A stretch of 46,661 nt of DNA from Synergistaceae bacterium (GTDB lineage Bacteria; Synergistota; Synergistia; Synergistales; Synergistaceae): NCBI GenBank assembly GCA_031290235.1, contig JAITNX010000118.1, positions 1 through 46,661 of the forward strand. The letters are read 5' to 3'. Numbering within the stretch: position 1 is the stretch's first letter; each line of letters begins with the position of its first letter. Made by a program: the position numbers and the translations under genes. Shown here piece by piece: positions 9,465 through 19,615 of this stretch. A model generated the notes under the pieces. It was not told where the DNA came from. It saw nothing but the letters and a program-made list of their open reading frames with translations, and did no database searches.

Positions 9465-10628
9465 ATGAAAAAAAATTACAATCACAAGTTCATACTCTTC
9501 GACGAAAAAGAGGATTCAATACCGTCCTTTGGCGAGGGCGGCATTTTGCTTTACCCGTTTCGCAATATGTCAGCCCATTCGTTCTCCTTCCCGTTTTCAG
9601 GCATATCTAGGGTGAGGGACGCTCTTATGATCCAGTTCCGCCCGCTTCTCGGCGATGGAGCTGGCGACGTGTCCGTGATCCCGTTTTTCGTGAACAGCGA
9701 GAAGAAACTATCGTCCGGCTGTGTTTTTACGCTGTTCGGAGGCGAGGCCGCGAGGATAGAGGAGAGTACGCGCGGCATGGAGGAAGAATGTCTGGTGTGG
9801 CCCGCTCCGCTCGCGTTCGCCGGAGAGGTTGACGGGAATGGCATCATCACGTGGACGGACGGAGACCGCGTCACAGCCGTCTGGTTGGACGACTGGATCC
9901 CGGTCTATTACAAAACCGCCGATGTAAGCGAGGGCGGCGCTGAGCACGAGGCCGGCCTCGCTCTGGCCTATGCCCTCCAGATGGAACATAACGTGGAGAA
10001 GGTTTTCGCTATAGACAAAGCCGACCTGTCTGACTCATACGTCCATGAGGCGGGGCTCAAAACCCTGTCCGCCTGTCCGGCCTACGCCCTGCTCGACCTG
10101 TCTGACAGGGGTACGAACCTTCTGGAGAGGCGGGAGAAGCTCGTTACGACGCTGACCGGCGCGGGACGCCTCGCTGTGGCTTGCGGGTTTATACTTCTTT
10201 TGGCAACTGGCGGCGTCTATATCGATCATTCAAGCATCCTGAAAGCTGAGATCTCGTCACTTGAGGAGGTATATTCCGCCGCGTTCAATGAGACCTCCAG
10301 GCAGCCGCTCGTATCGGCTCTCTCAAAAATCAGGACAATCGGGAACAGCGAGGTTGACGTCTCGTTCAACTCTGTTATGAGGGGAATATCTTCCGCGTGG
10401 GATAAGCTCGAGGCGTCTGGCGACATTTCGATCGACACCCTGCGGTATGGCGGCGAGAACACGGATGTGAGCGGCGCCGCGAAGAACAACGAGTCGATAC
10501 AGCGTTTGCGCTCCGCCCTGGAGGCGGAGGGGTTCACCCTCAGAACCGATAACATGCAGGTTTTGCAGATCCCTGGCGGCGATATGTTGCGATTCAGCAA
10601 TCTGACGATATCGAGGAGCGGAAAGTGA
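9465..10628 (+). CDS. GspL-like inner-membrane T2SS platform protein
   Basis: Position between K-like and M-like genes; cytoplasmic N-term, single TM (LAVACGFILLLATGGVYI), periplasmic C-term. Confidence 0.6.
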   Translation: MKKNYNHKFILFDEKEDSIPSFGEGGILLYPFRNMSAHSFSFPFSGISRVRDALMIQFRPLLGDGAGDVSVIPFFVNSEKKLSSGCVFTLFGGEAARIEESTRGMEEECLVWPAPLAFAGEVDGNGIITWTDGDRVTAVWLDDWIPVYYKTADVSEGGAEHEAGLALAYALQMEHNVEKVFAIDKADLSDSYVHEAGLKTLSACPAYALLDLSDRGTNLLERREKLVTTLTGAGRLAVACGFILLLATGGVYIDHSSILKAEISSLEEVYSAAFNETSRQPLVSALSKIRTIGNSEVDVSFNSVMRGISSAWDKLEASGDISIDTLRYGGENTDVSGAAKNNESIQRLRSALEAEGFTLRTDNMQVLQIPGGDMLRFSNLTISRSGK

Positions 10629-11113
10629 TAATAAGCGTTGGAGAGTTCCGAGAGATGCCGGAGGCAAGGAGGGTATTCCGCCTTTTTGCGGTCGCGGCTG
10701 TCCTGTGGGCCGCAGTGGTTTTTCTCCTCATTCGAATCGGCAGTATGGACGAGGAAATTTCCCGGCGGCTCGGCGATGGCGAGCAGGTTATCGGAGCGGC
10801 CTCCGTATACAGGTCTTATCCGGTTTCCTCAGAGTCCGCCCCGGCGCGGCCCGGGACGAACGCGTTCACCATAGTCACGAATGTGTTGGACGATCTCGGC
10901 ATAGTAGGGGACAGGAGGTCGCAGCTTCAGCAAAATCCCTCCGGCGTGCAGATAAAGCTGGATCGTCTTTACGGCGGCGAATTGAGGGAATTTTTTACAA
11001 GGGTCGAGAATCAGGGCCTTCGCTTCAAGGCCGCGGAGGTGAAAGCCATGTCGGTTCGCGACGCCGGGCGCCTTCTTTATCTCGAGGCGACCTTCGAGCA
11101 GGGCGAGAAATGA
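10625..11113 (+). CDS. GspM-like T2SS protein
   Basis: Short single-TM protein after the GspL-like gene; GTGA overlap with upstream stop. Confidence 0.55.
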   Translation: MIISVGEFREMPEARRVFRLFAVAAVLWAAVVFLLIRIGSMDEEISRRLGDGEQVIGAASVYRSYPVSSESAPARPGTNAFTIVTNVLDDLGIVGDRRSQLQQNPSGVQIKLDRLYGGELREFFTRVENQGLRFKAAEVKAMSVRDAGRLLYLEATFEQGEK

Positions 11114-11754
11114 GAGTCGTCAGGATACTGTCTGGGGCTGTTTTCGCCGTCGTTGTCTTCCTCGCAGGGGTCTGGCTTTTCGCTCCGTGGGAGAGTGGCG
11201 CCGTATATGCTCTGGACAGGTTTCGGGTAGCCGCGGCGTATAAGGGCTGCTACGTAAATTACAGCGGCTTCGAGTCGAGCGGCGTGATTCGTCCCGTCTA
11301 TCGGCTGAGGAGCCTCGACATAGAGGGCTCGAACTCCAGAGCGTCGCTGTCCGACGTTGTGGTGAAGGTATTTCCGTTTTCGAGCCTGTTCTCCGGATCG
11401 GCCTCCTGCTGCGTGGAGTTCGGCGGGGGAAACGCGTCGCTTATCCTTATGGACAGCGTCCTGAACGACATACTCAGCCTCGACAGAGGAAAATTCTCGC
11501 TCTCGGCCTCACGGAACAGGCTGAGGGTGTCCGATGTGCGGATAAACGGCGCCAGCGGCGACGTGCGGGTATCGGGCGGGCTCGATTATGACAGGTTGAA
11601 CAGGACAGTTATGGATAACACCGTGACGATAAAGGTTCCAGATAATATCGACTCCATTATAGGCGGCATGGGCGCCGGATTTATTGGGCGATATATCGAG
11701 CGCTCGAACCCGGGCGAGTGGAGGGTAAGGAATAATGCCATCTCAGGCCGATAA
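11110..11754 (+). CDS. GspN-like T2SS protein
   Basis: ATGA overlap with upstream gene; N-term TM then periplasmic domain; syntenic with T2SS N. Confidence 0.5.
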   Translation: MRVVRILSGAVFAVVVFLAGVWLFAPWESGAVYALDRFRVAAAYKGCYVNYSGFESSGVIRPVYRLRSLDIEGSNSRASLSDVVVKVFPFSSLFSGSASCCVEFGGGNASLILMDSVLNDILSLDRGKFSLSASRNRLRVSDVRINGASGDVRVSGGLDYDRLNRTVMDNTVTIKVPDNIDSIIGGMGAGFIGRYIERSNPGEWRVRNNAISGR

Positions 11755-12697
11755 CACGACGGCGAGGCGAAGTTTGATAGAGAGACTGAAGCGAGCGGGT
11801 TTTTTCCGCTCAGGTCGAGGATCACTCCTGACGAACCTTTTCCTGAGTATAATGCGCTCGTGGTTTCCCGGTTTGTTAGCCGGGGCTCTCATCCTCGCGT
11901 TTATTTTCTGCTCCATAGTCTCGGGGGCTATAGCCTCCAGGGTGATGGATGAGCAAAAAACGCTCGCCAACATCATGGCGAATCGCGAACCGAGCCTATT
12001 TACGTCGTGGGACGACGAGAGCGCCCGAGGCCCCGATATGAAATTCGCGGCGTTTAACGTGGCGGATTCGAACCCGGCGTCCAAAGACAAAAAAACGGAC
12101 GAGGCGAGACCGATAGACGCGTTCCAGCTCGTCGGCACCCTGCCGGCTATTGGCGCTTGGATCAACGTGGACAGCGCAACCTCGCTTGTGCTGAGATCAC
12201 AGGATTTTAACGGCTACGTCCTCGAGAAGATCGAGAAGGGGAGCGTCCTTTTTAACAGGGACGGCGAGACGTTCCCCCTCTACCTGACGCTGTCGGGCGG
12301 AGGGCCGCCGCCGCCGGCGCCGCCACAGGTCGCGAGTCAGGCGCAGCCGCCGGATCAGGGCAACTCGCAGTTGACTCAGGCTATCCTGAACGGCGAGGAT
12401 GGCATGATAGCGAGGGAGCTTATCAGCAAAATCATAGCCGACCCTATGGTCGAACTTGCCAAAGTACGGCTTGTCCCGGGAGAGTCCGGAATGCAGGTGA
12501 GGAATCTGCGCTCCGACAGCCTTCTGGCGCAGGCCGGCATCAAGCAGGGAGACATCCTTACCGGGGTGAACGGGCTCCCCATAAACAACATGCCGGATAT
12601 GATCAACGTCTTTAAGTCGCTTATGACCTTCACGCGCTTCGACCTGAGCCTTACGAGGGAACAGAACCCCGGAAAATTCGGCTACGTGGTGAGGTAG
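11735..12697 (+). CDS. gspC: Type II secretion protein C-like, with PDZ domain
   Basis: N-term TM; FQLVGTLPAIGAWINVDS (HR-type region); C-term PDZ: GMQVRNLRSDSLLAQAGIKQGDILTGVNGLPINN. Confidence 0.8.
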   Translation: MPSQADNTTARRSLIERLKRAGFFRSGRGSLLTNLFLSIMRSWFPGLLAGALILAFIFCSIVSGAIASRVMDEQKTLANIMANREPSLFTSWDDESARGPDMKFAAFNVADSNPASKDKKTDEARPIDAFQLVGTLPAIGAWINVDSATSLVLRSQDFNGYVLEKIEKGSVLFNRDGETFPLYLTLSGGGPPPPAPPQVASQAQPPDQGNSQLTQAILNGEDGMIARELISKIIADPMVELAKVRLVPGESGMQVRNLRSDSLLAQAGIKQGDILTGVNGLPINNMPDMINVFKSLMTFTRFDLSLTREQNPGKFGYVVR

Positions 12698-12698
12698 C

Positions 12699-13157
12699 AT
12701 GAGGGGGTTCACAATGATAGAGGTAATGATCGCGGTTCTTGTGCTCGGCCTCGTGGCTGTCGCTTCGCTGAAGCTAGTCTCGCTCTCGGAGCGCGGGTTG
12801 TCGCAGGTTCGGATGAAGGAGGCTCTTTTGGACGAGGCGAACAGATATATGATAGAACTCGCGATAGATCCGACGAACACATACGGCAAGAGCGGCGACG
12901 TCTCCTGGAGCGTCGAGGAGAGGTCGGAAAACCTGCTCTTGGACGGGCTCAATTTGCAGGGGCTCGACCTCGAGGGGTTGAAACTGTTCGGCGAGAACTC
13001 CATTTCCGCCGATATACAGAAGCTGAAGGAGAGAGAGCAGAAGTGGAGAGAGCTCGAGGTGACGAAGAACGGGCAGTCGATAACGCTTTTTTTGCCTTAC
13101 TCCGAACTCGCTGACTCGTCGTCCGGCGATCTGTTGAGATCGGGCGACAGGCAATAA
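12699..13157 (+). CDS. Pseudopilin (GspI-like)
   Basis: Prepilin motif MRGFTMIEVMIAVLVLGLVAVASLKL. Confidence 0.75.
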   Translation: MRGFTMIEVMIAVLVLGLVAVASLKLVSLSERGLSQVRMKEALLDEANRYMIELAIDPTNTYGKSGDVSWSVEERSENLLLDGLNLQGLDLEGLKLFGENSISADIQKLKEREQKWRELEVTKNGQSITLFLPYSELADSSSGDLLRSGDRQ

Positions 13158-13210
13158 AAATTTGTTTTTAAAATAAATAATCGTATGATCTCTGTCAAGG
13201 AGTGGATTAA

Positions 13211-15262
13211 ATGACATATAAAAGAGTTTTATCGCTTGTTCTCCTTGTTTTTTTCCTCATGTCGATATCGACCGCGTTTTCCTTCGCCGCAGAGGAGACG
13301 GCCGAGGAGAGCGAACAGAACATCATCAGGGCGGCGCAGTCCATGAGGGCGTCGGGGCGGGTTCAGTTCAACTTCAAGGATCTCGACATCATCCAGTTCA
13401 TCCGCTTCATGTCGGAGCTTCTGGGCGAGAACATAGTCGTCAACCCGGGAGTTAGGGGCACGGTATCAGTAGTCTCCCCAAAGACGATCTCGATAAGCGA
13501 ATCACGTCAAGTGATGTTATCCATACTCGAGATGAACGGCCTTTCCCTTCAGGGGATGGGCGGCTACTCGAAGGTGATGCCGATCAGCGCAGGGCCATCG
13601 ACGGAAAATTCTGTCGTCAAAGGCTCGCAGAGCGTCACGCCGAGCGAGCAGACAGTCATTCAGATCGTACCTCTGGAGTACGTGAAGGCCGGATACGTCG
13701 TCGAGCCAGTGAGGCTAGGCGTGCCTGGGGTGAACATCTCTCCGCTCGCGAACGGCGCCGGCGTCCTCCTGACGGGCAAAGGGGTGCTGCTCAACAGGGC
13801 CGCGAGCATAATAAGGGCTCTCGACGTGCCGGACGGCGTCAGGGCGATAAAAACGATACAACTCCAGTACACGTCGGCGAAACTTGTCGAGGGCCATCTG
13901 AACGCGATAGCTCAGGACGTATCGTCGAAGCTGGCGGGTCTCATGGCGATTGGCGACGATCGCAGCAGTCAGGTTATTCTCGTCGGGTCGAGGCAATCTT
14001 TGCGCGAGGCGGAGAGAATTTTGACTGAACTCGATGTCCCGGCGACAGTCGGCAACTTCCACGTGTACAAGCTCCAGAACGCCGACGCCAAAGTGGTGGC
14101 CGAGCAGCTCAGCCAGGTTCTGTCTGTAGCGGCCCGCCTCCAGGCCGACCCACAGGGGGCGTTCCCCTCGACAGTCGTCCCGGATCTGCCGACGAACAGC
14201 ATAATACTGACCGCGACGCAGGAGCAGTACTCGGCGATAAAGAACATAATAGAGGATCTCGACATCCAGCCAAAACAGGTGCTTCTGAGGGGCCTTATCG
14301 CCGAGGTCAACCTGTCGAAGCTCAACAACGCCGGGATAGACTGGTCCGCGTGGGGCGGAAGCGCGGGGAGCGACGTGCTGGCGGGCGGCAGCGCCCAGCT
14401 CGGCGCGTCCGGGGTTCCGACGGAGTTTCTTCAGTGGTTCCAGCAGATGACAACGCGCGAGGAGACGCAGTACGACGACCATGGAAATATCGTCAGCACC
14501 TCCTCCACTAAGGGCATGGGGCTGATTTACGCGTATATAAGGATGCTCAACACTTTCAACGCTATAAACATTCTGTCGATGCCGAGACTGATGTGTACGG
14601 ACAACCTGCCGGCCAACCTCCAGGTGGGTCAGGTCATCCCGCAGCTCGTTGGGCAGACGTCTGACGTCAGTAATCCGTCAGCTGTGCAGAGCAACTTCCA
14701 GTACAAGGACACCGGCCTCATACTCAAGGTGACGCCGCACATCAGGAGCGGCAACCTCGTGGCGCTCGACATAGAACAGACGATAGAGGAGCTTGTCTCA
14801 ACGACTGGCTCTCAGACTCCGACCACGTCGAAACGCCTCATTTCGACGAGCGTATTGATCGGCAACAACGAGACGATAATTCTGGGTGGCCTCATAAGGG
14901 AAGTCGAGCGTACTCTGAAGAACCGCGTTCCCGGAATCTCCTATATTCCGCTGATCGGAAACCTATTTACTTCGCAGACTAGGGAGCGCGAAAAGGTGGA
15001 TCTCATGGTTTTTTTGACGCCAAGCATCATCGCGACGCCTCAGGAAGCGTCGAGCATCACCATAGACGTCACGACCGACCGCCTAGTTTTCAGCGAAAGC
15101 GAGCTGCAGACTATCAACAGGAACAGGAAGGAGTTCATTAAGTCGAATAAACAGGAGGGCGTCAGCAGCGGAACAATGCGTGCGCTGAGCGCCGACCAAC
15201 CTCTGCCTGGTAACGATAGAGACATAGTTGAAGTCGGCCCTGACGGGGAGACTTTGGAATAG
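13211..15262 (+). CDS. gspD: Type II secretion secretin
   Basis: Signal peptide, N domains, secretin core VPGISYIPLIGNLFTSQTREREKVDLMVFLTPSII. Confidence 0.93.
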   Translation: MTYKRVLSLVLLVFFLMSISTAFSFAAEETAEESEQNIIRAAQSMRASGRVQFNFKDLDIIQFIRFMSELLGENIVVNPGVRGTVSVVSPKTISISESRQVMLSILEMNGLSLQGMGGYSKVMPISAGPSTENSVVKGSQSVTPSEQTVIQIVPLEYVKAGYVVEPVRLGVPGVNISPLANGAGVLLTGKGVLLNRAASIIRALDVPDGVRAIKTIQLQYTSAKLVEGHLNAIAQDVSSKLAGLMAIGDDRSSQVILVGSRQSLREAERILTELDVPATVGNFHVYKLQNADAKVVAEQLSQVLSVAARLQADPQGAFPSTVVPDLPTNSIILTATQEQYSAIKNIIEDLDIQPKQVLLRGLIAEVNLSKLNNAGIDWSAWGGSAGSDVLAGGSAQLGASGVPTEFLQWFQQMTTREETQYDDHGNIVSTSSTKGMGLIYAYIRMLNTFNAINILSMPRLMCTDNLPANLQVGQVIPQLVGQTSDVSNPSAVQSNFQYKDTGLILKVTPHIRSGNLVALDIEQTIEELVSTTGSQTPTTSKRLISTSVLIGNNETIILGGLIREVERTLKNRVPGISYIPLIGNLFTSQTREREKVDLMVFLTPSIIATPQEASSITIDVTTDRLVFSESELQTINRNRKEFIKSNKQEGVSSGTMRALSADQPLPGNDRDIVEVGPDGETLE

Positions 15263-15267
15263 GTACT

Positions 15268-16764
15268 ATGGCCGACACGACAGTCTCAAAAAAATTGCCG
15301 ACTTCCGAACATGTCCTGGAGCTCATCCCGAGGGGCGTCAGCATTGACGCGCTTCGCGAGAAGGGCCTTATTCCTATAGAGGCGCGCGGTTCGAGCCTGG
15401 TCATAGCCGCGTCAAACGTTTCCGCGACGCTCGATGCGCAGATCCTGGCAATGGGAGCGGGAAAAACAGCGACGCTCGCCATCTACCCGGAGGCCGAGAT
15501 AGCCTCAGTCATCAGGAACCTCTACGACCTCAAGAGCGGCGTCGGCGCCGAGACGCTGAACGCCATAGAGTCGGTCGACGACCTCTCGCAGCTCGCTCGC
15601 CAGGAGGTTCTGAGCGACACAGTGGACGCGCCTGTAATAAAACTCGTCAACGGCATACTGCTCGAAGCGATACGCGAGCGCTCCACTGACATTCACCTCG
15701 AGCCGTTCGAGGACAAGCTCCTCGTGAGATACAGGATCGACGGGGTGCTCCACGACGAGTACGAGCTGACGAAGGGTCACCAGTCGCCTGTGACGAGCCG
15801 CATAAAGGTCATGGCGAAGATGGACATAGCGGAGCGTTTCGTGCCGCAGGACGGCAGGATAGGCATATCGCTGGGCGACAGAGCCGTCGACATACGAGTC
15901 AGTTCCCTGCCGACGCAGCATGGCGAGCGCATAGTCATGCGTATACTCGACAAGGCGAGAGGTCTTTTGACCCTTGAGGATCTTGGCATGGCGAAGGAGG
16001 AGAACGAAAAGATCGACGCTCTCATCCGCAACCCTCACGGTATGATACTTCTCACAGGGCCGACAGGCTCCGGCAAAAGCACGTCGCTGTACGCGATTAT
16101 CCAAGCGCTCGCGCGCCCCGAGGTAAATATCATAACTGTAGAGGATCCGATAGAATACGACCTTCCTGGCGTAGGCCAGGTTCAGGTCAACGACAAGGCC
16201 GGCATCACGTTCGCGAGCGCTCTTCGATCGATACTGCGACAGGATCCGGACATAATCATGATAGGCGAGATGCGCGATTTCGACACGGCGCACATAGGGA
16301 TTCAGTCGTCGCTCACCGGCCACCTCGTCCTCTCCACCCTCCACACGAATGACTCAGTGAGCGCGGTTTCGAGGCTTGTCGACATGGGGGTAGAGCCGTA
16401 CCTGATCGCCGGTTCGCTTCTCGGCGTCGTGGCGCAGCGCCTGGTAAGGCGAATTTGTCCGAGCTGCAGGGAGGAGACCGCTTCTCCGGCCACGATGAAG
16501 AAATATGGTCTGGAGAGGGCTTACAGGGGCCGGGGCTGTGAACATTGCGGAGGCACTGGCTACAAGGGGCGTTTCGGCCTATACGAGCAGTTCGACGTGA
16601 CGCTCGACATCGCGGACGCGATATCGAGCGGCGCCACGGTCGCAGCGCTGAAAAATCTCGCGAAAAAAAATGGGATGCGCTCGCTGCTCGACCTCGGTCT
16701 CGCGAGCGTCTCGTCCGGCGAAACGACACCCGAAGAGATGATACGCGTAGTTGGCGAGGTCTAG
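15268..16764 (+). CDS. gspE: Type II secretion ATPase
   Basis: Walker A GPTGSGKST, DPDIIMIGEMRD, CPSC...CEHCGGTGYKGR zinc motif. Confidence 0.94.
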   Translation: MADTTVSKKLPTSEHVLELIPRGVSIDALREKGLIPIEARGSSLVIAASNVSATLDAQILAMGAGKTATLAIYPEAEIASVIRNLYDLKSGVGAETLNAIESVDDLSQLARQEVLSDTVDAPVIKLVNGILLEAIRERSTDIHLEPFEDKLLVRYRIDGVLHDEYELTKGHQSPVTSRIKVMAKMDIAERFVPQDGRIGISLGDRAVDIRVSSLPTQHGERIVMRILDKARGLLTLEDLGMAKEENEKIDALIRNPHGMILLTGPTGSGKSTSLYAIIQALARPEVNIITVEDPIEYDLPGVGQVQVNDKAGITFASALRSILRQDPDIIMIGEMRDFDTAHIGIQSSLTGHLVLSTLHTNDSVSAVSRLVDMGVEPYLIAGSLLGVVAQRLVRRICPSCREETASPATMKKYGLERAYRGRGCEHCGGTGYKGRFGLYEQFDVTLDIADAISSGATVAALKNLAKKNGMRSLLDLGLASVSSGETTPEEMIRVVGEV

Positions 16765-17916
16765 ATGCCGCTTTACAAGGTGAAGGGCTTCGACGCGAAA
16801 GGCGACCTCAAGAACATTCGCCGCGACGCGTCCAACGAGGAGGATCTCCTGAAGGCTATGCAGCTCGAGGGTATTGTCCCAATCGAGATAGAATCTGAGC
16901 AAAAAAAACGCGTCGAGAAGGTGAAGAGCCTCAAGCTGGATAACCAGCACATGTTTTGCACGATGCTCTCCGCGTTCCTGCGAAGCGGGCTCTCCATAAC
17001 GGAGGTGCTCGGTCTGCTTCACCGACAGACGAGGGACAAGCAGCTCAAGTCCATCTTCTCGGACTTGCGCGAGTCCGTGGAGTCCGGGAGGTCTCTGGCC
17101 CAGTCGATGAACGCCATGGGAGTGTTCAGGCCGTCGCTTGTCGGCATGGTCGAGTCCGGCGAGCGCTCCTCATCTCTTCCGGACGTGTTGGAGAGGGCAT
17201 CCGCCCTTTTGCGGAGCGAACTGGAGCTCAGGCGAAAAATACAATCCGCCCTCACATATCCCATAATGATGCTCGTCGTTGGCGCTTTTGTCGTAACTTT
17301 TTTGATAACGTACGTCGTCCCGCAACTGACGAGTATCGTGACGGACGCGGGGAAGACTCTGCCTCTGGTCACAAGGCTTTTACTTTTGATCTCCTCGGCG
17401 GTTAAATACGGGGGTATACCCGCGATCTTCGCCCTGTATCTGTTTTTCAGACGTTTGAAGCGCTCTGGCAAACGAATCTCAGCTCCGTTTTTCCGTGAAA
17501 CCCGCAACCAGCTTACGGTATCCCTGATTTTCTCACAACTGGCAACCTTGATAAAAACAGGCGTCCCGCTGGTGCAGGCCATAGAGATGTCCGCGCCGAT
17601 GGATCCTCAGGCCGGGAGGATGGCGTTTCTAGCCGACGAGGTTCGCAAGGGCTACCGTTTCTCCCAGAGCCTGGAAAGACAGGGCACGTTCCCGGAGGAT
17701 GTCGTCGCGATCGTGAGGATAGGCGAGGTTGGAGGCAACCTGCCAGACTGTCTCGACAGAATAGCCACGAACTCGTGGGAGTTCGCCCAGAACGCAATGC
17801 AGAAGTGGTCCAGTCTCGCGGAGCCGATGATCATAATAGTTATGGGCGTAGTTGTCGGATTCGTAGTGATGGCCGTCCTGCTCCCAATATTCAGCCTCTC
17901 TCAGATCACCGGCTAG
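16765..17916 (+). CDS. gspF: Type II secretion inner-membrane platform protein
   Basis: MPLYKVKGFDAKG..., T2SSF repeats, FLADEVRKGYRFSQSLERQGTFPEDVVAIVRIGEVGGNLPDCL. Confidence 0.93.
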   Translation: MPLYKVKGFDAKGDLKNIRRDASNEEDLLKAMQLEGIVPIEIESEQKKRVEKVKSLKLDNQHMFCTMLSAFLRSGLSITEVLGLLHRQTRDKQLKSIFSDLRESVESGRSLAQSMNAMGVFRPSLVGMVESGERSSSLPDVLERASALLRSELELRRKIQSALTYPIMMLVVGAFVVTFLITYVVPQLTSIVTDAGKTLPLVTRLLLLISSAVKYGGIPAIFALYLFFRRLKRSGKRISAPFFRETRNQLTVSLIFSQLATLIKTGVPLVQAIEMSAPMDPQAGRMAFLADEVRKGYRFSQSLERQGTFPEDVVAIVRIGEVGGNLPDCLDRIATNSWEFAQNAMQKWSSLAEPMIIIVMGVVVGFVVMAVLLPIFSLSQITG

Positions 17917-19538
17917 ACTCTGGACCATGCTGCGATAAGCGCGGCGGGGGGAGCGATGAGACAGAGCAGATAGATGAATATTCCGGCTGCGGCCTCGCCA
18001 AAACGAATTCTTCGCCCTACGAGGTTTGGCATAATGGCGGAGACGGCTGAATTGCGGCGCTCGTTCGACCATTTTTCAAATCGCGGTTCATGTAAAGTTC
18101 TGAAAACCAGACGTCCAGCTTCCTCCTCGGACATTTTGTCCGCGTTGCGCCCGATCGCGATCCAGACCAACATTCTGTCCCACTCGGCCCGAATTGCCGC
18201 TACGAGCAGAAGCCAGAGCGCGAGCAAAAGCGGGTTGCGCGTGGCGAGTCCAAAACCGGCAATCGAGGCGAGCCCCAGAATGTAGAAGATGAAGCGCGCT
18301 CTGGGATGGCGGGAGAAGGCCAGGAGTTCCACGATCCGCCCTCCGTCGAGGGGAAATATTGGAAGCAGGTTCAGGTAGTTTACGGATAATAGGATGAAAG
18401 TGGTTATTTTGAAGTTTTGCGTTAACAAAAACGGGTATCGTAGTTCGATCATCCCAACGAGCGCCATAGAGATCAGCAGACCCGGCGCCGGGCCCGCGAG
18501 ATAGACGAATAACCTCTGAAACGGGGAAGCGTCCAATTTCTCACCAACTGTTACGCCTCCAATTCCGGGGATGAAAAAGACCGAAGCGTCAGGGTAGCCG
18601 GACAGGCGCATCGCCAGCAAATGACCTCCCTCGTGAAGCGCCAACGTGCCCAGCAGAGCCAACGCGAATGCCCAGCCCGAGAACCATGCGAATACGGCCA
18701 AAGATATAACCGCTGTCACGGCGCAGACGACCCGTTTCTGAGCAGTCGAGAGCGAGAGAGATCGAGAAAGATTCCGGCTGCGCGCCAGAGCGTCTGTCTC
18801 CAGGTTTTCGCGCTCCTCCGTGCCGCTTGGATAAGAAAAATTCGGCAGGCGGCGGAGTTTTTTAGCGCCGCGCCGCATTTTGCGAAACAAGCGATATGCG
18901 GCCGTCCATGTAAAACGCCATCGATCCGCCTGTGTCGAGGGTTTGATGACGCCTCGCGCGATCCAGTTATCGATCATTGACATGGACTGCGCGAGCGAGA
19001 TGTTCCTGACTCGTTCCGCGTCGCGAATGACCAAACGATCGGAGGCGGAAACTCGTGATATGTGAGCGCGCCAGACCGCCTCGTCGTCTGGAAGATAATC
19101 GTCGAAAAGCGTATTCCCGTCCGACAGATCGGGAACGGCGTACTCCAGACGATTGAAGGTCTCCCACGAGTCGCCTTCGGCGAAACAACTGACGTATCCA
19201 ATATGGTAGGGGGCGGTGGGAATCGATGTGGATACGGCAGCATGGGCGCCGCTTTCCTCGTGAACGTAAACGTTCGAATACTCCTCCTTCATGCCTGGAA
19301 CGTCAAAAATCGAATCCATTCTCACGCTGTAGCCATAGGCAAACCCCTGGCCGAGGAGAAAGGGTTCCGCGAGATCCAATCGCCGGCTCACGTCCTCTGG
19401 CAGAGAGGCGCGTTCGACGCAAGAAATCTCGGGCCGTCTGAGCCGCAGCCGAGAAAAACGCCAGACGATCATCAGGAAGACTATCCCATAGGCCCCGATC
19501 AAAAGCGCGGCGATTTTTATCAACAAAGATACTGGCAT
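17913..19538 (-). CDS. M50-family (site-2-protease-like) membrane metalloprotease with long N-terminal region
   Basis: LHEGGHLLAMRLSGYP (HExxH-class motif HEGGH) and NLLPIFPLDGGRI; multiple TMs; start at ATG with end 19538 preferred over the upstream in-frame ATG. Confidence 0.8.
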   Translation of the reverse strand: MPVSLLIKIAALLIGAYGIVFLMIVWRFSRLRLRRPEISCVERASLPEDVSRRLDLAEPFLLGQGFAYGYSVRMDSIFDVPGMKEEYSNVYVHEESGAHAAVSTSIPTAPYHIGYVSCFAEGDSWETFNRLEYAVPDLSDGNTLFDDYLPDDEAVWRAHISRVSASDRLVIRDAERVRNISLAQSMSMIDNWIARGVIKPSTQADRWRFTWTAAYRLFRKMRRGAKKLRRLPNFSYPSGTEERENLETDALARSRNLSRSLSLSTAQKRVVCAVTAVISLAVFAWFSGWAFALALLGTLALHEGGHLLAMRLSGYPDASVFFIPGIGGVTVGEKLDASPFQRLFVYLAGPAPGLLISMALVGMIELRYPFLLTQNFKITTFILLSVNYLNLLPIFPLDGGRIVELLAFSRHPRARFIFYILGLASIAGFGLATRNPLLLALWLLLVAAIRAEWDRMLVWIAIGRNADKMSEEEAGRLVFRTLHEPRFEKWSNERRNSAVSAIMPNLVGRRIRFGEAAAGIFIYLLCLIAPPAALIAAWSRV

Positions 19539-19615
19539 AATATCCGCACATCCCTTCAAGGTACAAAGTATACACTGATTTTGCCGATTTAAAAGTTCAC
19601 TATGCGTGGTAATAT

